Origin: Propionibacteriaceae bacterium
Lineage (GTDB): Bacteria; Actinomycetota; Actinomycetes; Propionibacteriales; Propionibacteriaceae
Length of the DNA stretch: 8,419 bases
NCBI GenBank assembly: GCA_031262845.1
Contig: JAISGZ010000124.1
Span: 1 to 8,419 of the forward strand
Reading direction: 5' to 3'
The notes below the pieces were generated by a model. That model was not told the origin of the DNA, made no database searches, and saw nothing but the letters and a program-made list of their open reading frames with translations. The position numbers and the translations under genes are program-made. Position 1 is the stretch's first letter. Each line of letters opens with the position of its first letter. Shown here piece by piece: positions 1 through 4,855 of this stretch.

Positions 1-64
1 CGTAAACCACTGTTGTCGGCGGTAGCGTCGCCGTTGGTTGGAGAAAGCCGCTATTCTCGTAACC

Positions 65-75
65 TACGGTACCGT
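65..75 (+). promoter_or_regulatory. Palindrome and possible promoter upstream of haemolysin III gene
   Basis: A perfect 10-bp palindrome ACGGTACCGT lies at 66-75, about 20 bp before the ATG at 96. It overlaps a TACGGT box (65-70) that fits the actinobacterial -10 pattern TANNNT. No good -35 is visible. The overlap suggests an operator on the promoter, but the regulator is unknown. The rest of 1-64 shows nothing I can name. Confidence 0.35.
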
Positions 76-95
76 CAACTTAAGGACCCGAGCCT

Positions 96-779
96 ATGAC
101 CGTGACGCTCACGCCGCCCACTTCGACCGCCCCGCCAACTGACCTCAACGCCACCAAGCCACGCCTGCGCGGCTGGCTGCACGCCCTCGCCACACCACTC
201 TTCCTGGCCTGCGGCATCGTCTTCTTAGTCCTGGCCGATGGCGCCGCCGCCAAGGCCGCCATGGCGGTGTATCTCGCCACCAACCTCTTACTGTTCGGCA
301 ACTCGGCGGTCTACCACATCGGCCCCTGGCCGGCCTCCGTGATCGCCGTCTTACGCCGCCTCGACCACGCCAACATCTTCCTGTTCATCGCCGGCACCTA
401 CACGCCTTTGGCGGTACTACTCCTGACGGGCCGATCCCGGGTCATACTGCTGTGTTTGATCTGGAGTTGCGCCGTCGCCGGCTGTACTTTTGCCGTCTTC
501 TGGCTCAGCGCCCCGCGTTGGCTGTCCGTCACTTTGTACATCGTCATGGGCTGGGTCGCCGTCGGCTGGTTGCCGATTTTCTGGTTCACCGGCAGCCCGG
601 CCATCGTCTGGCTGGTGTTGGCGGGCGGCCTGGCCTATTCCCTGGGGGCGCTGATCTACGCCCGCAAGTGGCCCAATCCCAGCCCCCGCTGGTTCGGGTT
701 CCACGAAATCTTCCACACCTGCACGATTTTGGCCGCCGCCTGTCATTTGACGGCCATCGCGCTGGCGTTGTTCCAATAG
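96..779 (+). CDS. trhA: Haemolysin III family (TrhA/PAQR) membrane protein
   Basis: A 227-residue polytopic inner-membrane protein of the haemolysin III/PAQR group (CREST superfamily of probable metal-dependent membrane hydrolases). The hallmark residues are all present: S70-x3-H74 in NSAVYH, D90-H91 in RRLDHANIF followed by FIAGTYTP (97-104), and H203-x3-H207 in GFHEIFH near the C terminus, with a further H217. In PAQR proteins the Ser/His/Asp/His/His set forms the metal site. I see about seven hydrophobic segments and a short polar N terminus with no signal peptide. The start at 96 is supported by AAGGA (82-86) nine bases upstream. It converges on mca with a 19-bp gap. The haemolysin name comes from a Bacillus cereus homologue; in bacteria the family is linked to membrane-lipid or fluidity homeostasis, and no toxin role should be assumed. 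Length is normal for the family. Confidence 0.93.
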   Translation: MTVTLTPPTSTAPPTDLNATKPRLRGWLHALATPLFLACGIVFLVLADGAAAKAAMAVYLATNLLLFGNSAVYHIGPWPASVIAVLRRLDHANIFLFIAGTYTPLAVLLLTGRSRVILLCLIWSCAVAGCTFAVFWLSAPRWLSVTLYIVMGWVAVGWLPIFWFTGSPAIVWLVLAGGLAYSLGALIYARKWPNPSPRWFGFHEIFHTCTILAAACHLTAIALALFQ

Positions 780-798
780 ACCGGCGTTGTTACTCGGG

Positions 799-1728
799 TC
801 AGATCTGCCAGTTGTCGGTGCTATCGAGGGCTGGCGCGTCGGTCGCCAGTCCGTCTAATAGGTCGTCCTCGGGAATGGTCGTCTCGACCGTCGTGCTGAC
901 CAACTCGTAATCCTCGGTCGGCCAGCCCTTTTGTTCAATCGCCAGGGGGACGGCGAACCAATGACCGGCCGGATCAATCTGAGTGGCGTGGGCCCGCAGA
1001 GCCTCGTCCCGGATCGGGAAGTACTCGGCACAGGGCACGAAGGTCGTCAATCGGTCGACGATATCCGGGGCTTGCCACTGGCGCAGCCGCTCGGCGTAGG
1101 GCGAGGTCAAACCGGCTTCGTGCATCATGGCGTCGAGTTTGGCGAAACGGGCCCGGTGAAAACCCATGTAGTAGTAGACCTTCGGCACCGTCCAGGCCGG
1201 GCCGGCCTCCGGCTGGACAGCCTGATCAGCGGTCGGCGCCAACGCCGCCATCGTCACTCGGTGACACATGATGTGGTCGGGATGGGGATAGCCACCGCGC
1301 TCGTCGTAGGTGACGATGACGTGGGGACGGAATTGGCGCAGGATCGGCACCAAGCGGGCGGCGGCTTCGTCGACCGGGGTCGCCGCCAAGGTGCCGGGCG
1401 GGGTCGGCGGCCACGGTTCGCCTTGGAAAAAGCCAGAGTCTTCATAGCCCAACCAGGTTTGTTCGACGCCGAGAATGGCCCGGGCCCGCTCCATTTCCTG
1501 GCGCCGTAGCTCCGGTAACCGGGCCCGGTTGGCGGGCGTGTTGAGGGCCGGGTTGAGGATGTCTCCCCGCTCACCTCCGGTCATCGTCACGACCATGACC
1601 TGACAACCCTCGGCGACGTATTTGGCCATCGTCGCCGCCCCCTTACTCGACTCATCGTCAGGGTGGGCGTGGGTGAACAGCAGTCGCCAGGGCTGGCCCT
1701 CGGCATCAACACGTTGTGGCACGGACAT
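799..1728 (-). CDS. mca: Mycothiol S-conjugate amidase
   Basis: A PIG-L/LmbE-type zinc amidase of 309 residues from the ATG at 1728. Mca cleaves mycothiol S-conjugates of electrophiles and antibiotics, giving a mercapturic acid for export and GlcN-Ins for mycothiol recycling, in the cytosol. Seen here: the zinc motif AHPDD (21-25, ligands H22 and D25), the following SSKGAATMAKY, the TGGERG segment, and a second zinc motif HPDH (149-152, ligand H152). The strong ERG and HPDH context and the long C-terminal part ending in acidic residues fit Mca better than MshB (deacetylase), but MshB is a close relative and is the main alternative. An upstream TTG at 1761 is in frame, but it sits in a likely -35 (TTGACG). 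TACAGT (1740-1735) lies six bases before the ATG, so a leaderless mRNA from 1728 is my choice. The gene is convergent with the haemolysin III gene and divergent from greA. Confidence 0.92.
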   Translation of the reverse strand: MSVPQRVDAEGQPWRLLFTHAHPDDESSKGAATMAKYVAEGCQVMVVTMTGGERGDILNPALNTPANRARLPELRRQEMERARAILGVEQTWLGYEDSGFFQGEPWPPTPPGTLAATPVDEAAARLVPILRQFRPHVIVTYDERGGYPHPDHIMCHRVTMAALAPTADQAVQPEAGPAWTVPKVYYYMGFHRARFAKLDAMMHEAGLTSPYAERLRQWQAPDIVDRLTTFVPCAEYFPIRDEALRAHATQIDPAGHWFAVPLAIEQKGWPTEDYELVSTTVETTIPEDDLLDGLATDAPALDSTDNWQI

Positions 1729-1734
1729 AGCTGA

Positions 1735-1761
1735 ACTGTATTCGACTCGCCTCGTCGTCAA
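1735..1761 (-). promoter_or_regulatory. Leaderless promoter of mca
   Basis: On the minus strand TTGACG (1761-1756) is followed after 15 bases by TACAGT (1740-1735), then six bases, then the ATG at 1728. There is no Shine-Dalgarno sequence before that ATG. The layout fits an actinobacterial leaderless transcript. The 15-base spacer is shorter than ideal. Confidence 0.45.
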
Positions 1762-1787
1762 GCCGCCCGCGGCCGGATAAGTCTTGC

Positions 1788-1799
1788 TAGGGTTAACCC
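1788..1799 (+). promoter_or_regulatory. Palindrome and possible -10 for greA
   Basis: The perfect 10-bp palindrome GGGTTAACCC (1790-1799) overlaps TAGGGT (1788-1793), which fits TANNNT and would start a greA message near 1800 with a leader of roughly 80 bases. No convincing -35 is visible. The palindrome lies in the divergent mca/greA region and could serve either gene. Confidence 0.3.
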
Positions 1800-1883
1800 A
1801 ACGGTCGTGTGTTCGGACGCATTTTTCCCGACACCGGCCTTTCGGTTTATCGAATCTCAGTCGCTGGAGTCGGGAGGAACCCC

Positions 1884-2384
1884 ATGAGTGAAGCGGTCGC
1901 CGTCGAGTGGTTGAGCCAGAGTAGCTACGACAAGCTGCGGCAGGAATACGAGTACTTGGTCGATGTCCGGATGGATGAATTAGCCAAGAAAATCGGGCTC
2001 GCCCGAGAAGAAGGCGACCTGTCGGAGAACGCCGGTTATCACGCCGCCCGGGAAGAACAGGCCCAAGTGGCGGCTCGGATTCGGGAGCTGAAGAGCAAAC
2101 TCGATTCAGCTCAAGTCGGCGAAGCCGCGGTCAGCGATGTCGTGACGCCGGGGATGACCGTGACGGTGGCGTTTTTCGATGACCCGGATGACACCGACAC
2201 TTTCCTGCTCGGTTCGCGCGAAATGATCGGTTTGGACGATTCGATCGACTTACCGATCTACTCGCCCCAATCACCGCTGGGAGCAGCCGTTCTGGGGAAA
2301 GCCAGCGGTGACCAGGTGACTTATCAAGCGCCGAACGGCAAGGATATTTCGGTCACGGTGCTGGAGTTCGCGCCCCATAACTAG
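1884..2384 (+). CDS. greA: Transcription elongation factor GreA
   Basis: A 166-residue GreA. It enters the secondary channel of RNA polymerase and stimulates cleavage of backtracked RNA. The N-terminal coiled-coil hairpin covers about residues 10-80; its tip carries GDLSENAGYHAA (44-55) with the acidic pair D45 and E48 that helps hold the catalytic Mg. The C-terminal FKBP-like domain (about 87-166) includes YSPQSPLGAAVLGK and a terminal strand VTVLEF. The linker strand FFDDPDDTDTFLL is unusually rich in Asp. The start is fixed by GGGAGGAA (1872-1879) just upstream of ATG 1884; an in-frame GTG at 1809 would add 25 residues unlike GreA and is rejected. Length and domains are typical for Actinobacteria. 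It converges on the DUF4097-type gene. Confidence 0.97.
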   Translation: MSEAVAVEWLSQSSYDKLRQEYEYLVDVRMDELAKKIGLAREEGDLSENAGYHAAREEQAQVAARIRELKSKLDSAQVGEAAVSDVVTPGMTVTVAFFDDPDDTDTFLLGSREMIGLDDSIDLPIYSPQSPLGAAVLGKASGDQVTYQAPNGKDISVTVLEFAPHN

Positions 2385-2412
2385 TGGCCTGTCGCGCCTA
2401 AAACGTCGCATT

Positions 2413-2438
2413 CGCTGCCCCCGGTGGGGTCCCCAGCG
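2413..2438. terminator. Possible shared hairpin between convergent genes
   Basis: In the 86-bp gap between the ends of greA and the DUF4097-type gene, CGCTG (2413-2417) can pair with CAGCG (2434-2438), enclosing CCCC-GGT-GGGG. This could stop transcription from both sides. There is no T-tract, so it is at best a weak or factor-dependent terminator. Confidence 0.3.
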
Positions 2439-2470
2439 GCGTTGTCGTCGTCGCCGGTAGGTCCACGCAA

Positions 2471-3349
2471 CTACTCTTCGGGCTGGGCGTTGTCGGTCAC
2501 CCGGATCGTGGCCTGGCCGATGATCACGCCAACGTCGATCTGAGCCTGACCGGAACCGATGACCAGTTCGGTTTCCGAATGTTCGAGGCTGGTGTCCCAG
2601 CTGACCCGTCCGGTCCCCCGGCTGTGGGCTTGGATCGTGGCTTCGGAATCGGGCGCCACCAGCAAGGTCAACTGGCCCGATTCGACCCGCAAACGGGTCT
2701 GGCCGTCCCAGAAACGACCACCGACCGTGACCTGGCCGACTTGAAGGACGAGGTCGTCCAGGTGACTGACCTCGGTCAACGTCGCCACTCCGGCGGTTAA
2801 CCGGACCTGACCCAAGCGGGGCACCCCGGTCGTCGTGACCGAACCGCCGGTAATCTCCAGATCAACTTCCAACTCGGGGTTGACGTGGACTGACAGCTCT
2901 TGTCCCAGACCCAAGCCGCGGATGTCGTCGAGTCCCCGGATCGAACGAATGAAACCAATCGCCGAACTGACCGTCGACAATTGTTCGGCTTCGCCGGAAA
3001 TCTCCAGTGAGTCGGCCCGCCGCCGAGTCTGATGAATGTCTTCCGCCATGGCCGTTTTGACCGACGGATCGGCCACGATTTTGACCCGGCGACCGGTGGC
3101 TTTGACGATCACCCGTTCGATGGCTTTGGCCTTACCGGGTCGAGCCCGAGTTTGTGAGGGCGGTTCCCAAGCCGATCGCGGCGGCGGCTCGGCTGAGCTG
3201 TCGGCCGGCGCCGACCACTCGCCGGAAGCCTCACCGGCCGATGGTGAAGCGGTCGTTTCGGCGTCGCTGTCCCGGATTCGGCGTTCGGCTTCGGCTGAGT
3301 CAATCCGGCCCGCCGCCAGGTCGGCCAAGATGAGGCTGATGTCGCTCAC
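2471..3349 (-). CDS. SHOCT-like/DUF4097-type beta-repeat protein (YvlB/LiaX-like layout)
   Basis: A 292-residue protein without signal peptide or membrane segment, so probably cytoplasmic. Residues 1-28 (DISLILADLAAGRIDSAEAE...) look like the short SHOCT-like helical hairpin that opens YvlB/LiaX proteins. Residues 29-75 are a polar Ser/Pro/Ala-rich linker. Residues about 77-288 are successive short beta strands with regular hydrophobic alternation and Gly/Thr turns (for example SGQLTLLVAPDSEATIQAHS), as in DUF4097 beta-helix proteins. In Firmicutes the LiaX relatives sense envelope-active peptides; whether this holds here is unknown. The start is GTG at 3349, fixed by a near-perfect GGAGGAGG (3364-3357) seven bases upstream. 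It is convergent with greA and divergent from the MFS gene. A plain uncharacterised beta-helix protein is the fallback name. Confidence 0.72.
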   Translation of the reverse strand: MSDISLILADLAAGRIDSAEAERRIRDSDAETTASPSAGEASGEWSAPADSSAEPPPRSAWEPPSQTRARPGKAKAIERVIVKATGRRVKIVADPSVKTAMAEDIHQTRRRADSLEISGEAEQLSTVSSAIGFIRSIRGLDDIRGLGLGQELSVHVNPELEVDLEITGGSVTTTGVPRLGQVRLTAGVATLTEVSHLDDLVLQVGQVTVGGRFWDGQTRLRVESGQLTLLVAPDSEATIQAHSRGTGRVSWDTSLEHSETELVIGSGQAQIDVGVIIGQATIRVTDNAQPEE

Positions 3350-3389
3350 GCGGGGTCCTCCTCCACATCAATCAGTCCACGGCGCCGTC

Positions 3390-3437
3390 GGTTTCGAAAC
3401 CTGACCGGGCCATGGCAACCATTCGAAGACCACTGTA
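3390..3437 (-). promoter_or_regulatory. Promoter and palindromic operator candidate of DUF4097-type gene
   Basis: On the minus strand TACAGT (3437-3432) fits TANNNT and would give a leader of about 75 bases. Within that leader lies GGTTTCGAAACC (3390-3401), a perfect 12-bp palindrome, placed where a repressor could block elongation or initiation. No strong -35 is seen. Confidence 0.35.
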
Positions 3438-3522
3438 GGGGACGGCGATCCTCCCGTGACCGAGACCAGATTCATGTTGCCCGTTTCAGGTCTGCGGTCG
3501 AACCTCAGGAACGAGGTCCCCC

Positions 3523-3554
3523 GAACGAACTGGACGCTGTTGATTCGTTCCAGT
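3523..3554. repeat. Nested inverted repeats before the MFS gene
   Basis: GAACGAA (3523-3529) pairs with TTCGTTC (3544-3550), and overlapping it ACTGGA (3529-3534) pairs with TCCAGT (3549-3554), each with a loop of 14 bases. Both lie 55-90 bp upstream of the preferred MFS start. They could be regulator half-sites. They are not the SOS box, which would need GAAC-N4-GTTC. Confidence 0.3.
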
Positions 3555-3597
3555 GCCCTGTCGCGCCGAGAATTTCAATGGCTCGTCACCCGGGTCG

Positions 3598-3603
3598 TAC
3601 TGT
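3598..3603 (+). promoter_or_regulatory. Leaderless -10 box of MFS gene
   Basis: TACTGT (TANNNT) ends seven bases before the ATG at 3611, which has no good Shine-Dalgarno sequence. This suggests transcription and translation start at the same base and favours 3611 over the in-frame ATG at 3578. A weak TTCAAT lies 18 bases upstream as a possible -35. Confidence 0.4.
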
Positions 3604-3610
3604 AGGGCGC

Positions 3611-4855
3611 ATGACTGACGGTCCGTCTCAGCCGCCGACCGGCTTCGCTTCGCCGTTGCCGCGGACGGTGTGGATCATGGCCGTCGTCGGCTTTCTCATC
3701 GCCGTCGGCTTCGGCGTCATGTCACCGGTTTTGCCGGTCTACGTCCGCCTCTTCGGAGTGTCGAGTTTTCTCGTCGGGCTGGTCGTCAGCGCTTTCGCCA
3801 TCGTCCGGCTGATGACCAACCCGGCGGCCAGTTGGCTGTTGCGTTTCCTGGGACCGAAGCAGGTGGTTATCATCGGCGACCTGTTGATCGCCGCCACCAC
3901 CTTTCTCATGGGCGTATCGGACTCGTATTGGTCGATTTTGCTTTGGCGGGGCTTGTCGGGCATCGGTTCGGCCTTACACGGCGTCGGTTCGTTGGCCTTG
4001 ATCTTCGCCGTCACGCCACCGCCGCTGCGGGGTCGGGCCAACGCCCTCAGTGGTGGCGGTTACGTCGTGGGCGGGATGGCGGGACCGGCCATCGGCGGTT
4101 TGGTGGCCCAGATTTCCTATCAAGCGCCGTTCTTTTTCTACGCCGCCGCCTTATTCGCCGCCGCGATCACGGTCTGGCTGGCGGTGCCAGCCTCCGAACG
4201 GTCAGCCGCCACGACCGGGACCGCCGGCCAGACGCTGCGCCAATTGGGCCGTGACCGCCGTTTCCGGGCTGCTATGGCGGTCAACTTCGCGAATTCGTGG
4301 CAGTCCTTCGGTGTCCGCTCGCTGCTCGTCCCCCTCTTCGTGGTCGAGACCCTCCGGCACAGTCCCAGCGCTACCGGCTGGGCTTTTACGGCCGCCGCCA
4401 TCGTCCAATTCATCTGTCTCCAACCAGCCGGCTGGGCCTCCGATCGCCTGGGCCGCAAACCGACCCTGTTGACTGGCCTGTTGATCATGACCGCCGTCAG
4501 TAGTGTGTTGGCGCTCAGTCCCAACTACGCCGTGCTGGTTACCCTGCTCTGTCTGTATTCGGTCGGTGCCGCGACCACCGGCTCCGGCGCCCAAGCCCTC
4601 CTGGCGGACGCCTTGCCACCCGGCGCCCGGTCTGGTTTGGCGTTGTATCAAATGGCTGGTGACAGCGGCCTCATCCTCGGTCCGCTGATCGCCGGCGCCT
4701 TACTCGACACCGTCTCGCTTTACGCCGCTTGGTCGCTGGGAGCCGTCTTCTTACTGGTCGCGGCCGTAGCCGTGGGGCTGATGAAACCGGTCAGCCCGGT
4801 TCCGGCAGAGCCCGCACAGCGTCTCAGCCCAGAGGACGCAGATTCAGCCGAATAG
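3611..4855 (+). CDS. MFS transporter, probable drug/metabolite exporter
   Basis: A major facilitator superfamily permease of 414 residues (425 if the ATG at 3578 is used). About 12 hydrophobic segments are visible in two halves joined by a polar loop (about 194-222). The second half carries a clear motif A, GWASDRLGRKP (274-284), in the TM8-TM9 loop; the matching site in the first half is degenerate (WLLRFLGPKQ, 75-84) and lacks the Asp-Arg pair. GGGYVVGGMAGPAIGG (148-163) in TM5 resembles antiporter motif C, which points to proton-coupled export, but no substrate can be named. The C-terminal tail is short, acidic and cytoplasmic. The last 32 bp overlap the end of the KAP gene on the other strand. 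Upstream is a divergent region with several inverted repeats, so expression may be controlled together with, or against, the DUF4097-type gene. Confidence 0.88.
   Translation: MTDGPSQPPTGFASPLPRTVWIMAVVGFLIAVGFGVMSPVLPVYVRLFGVSSFLVGLVVSAFAIVRLMTNPAASWLLRFLGPKQVVIIGDLLIAATTFLMGVSDSYWSILLWRGLSGIGSALHGVGSLALIFAVTPPPLRGRANALSGGGYVVGGMAGPAIGGLVAQISYQAPFFFYAAALFAAAITVWLAVPASERSAATTGTAGQTLRQLGRDRRFRAAMAVNFANSWQSFGVRSLLVPLFVVETLRHSPSATGWAFTAAAIVQFICLQPAGWASDRLGRKPTLLTGLLIMTAVSSVLALSPNYAVLVTLLCLYSVGAATTGSGAQALLADALPPGARSGLALYQMAGDSGLILGPLIAGALLDTVSLYAAWSLGAVFLLVAAVAVGLMKPVSPVPAEPAQRLSPEDADSAE

Noticed and set aside
417..910. Long frames on both strands over the haemolysin III gene and mca end
   Set aside because: Gln/Arg/Gly-rich translations typical of high-GC shadow frames; the PAQR and Mca motifs fix the true frames.
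1809..1883. Upstream GTG extension of greA
   Set aside because: The extra 25 residues do not resemble GreA, and a strong GGGAGGAA ribosome site stands before the ATG at 1884.
3501..3530. LexA (SOS) box near GAAC repeats before the MFS gene
   Set aside because: The GAAC copies are direct or wrongly spaced; no GAAC-N4-GTTC is formed.
2383..3567. Near-identical 16-mers (AGTGGCCTGTCGCGCC and AGTGCCCTGTCGCGCC) at 2383-2398 and 3552-3567 flanking the DUF4097-type gene
   Set aside because: 15 of 16 matching bases in a window of this size and base bias is within chance expectation, and no other mobile-element sign is present.
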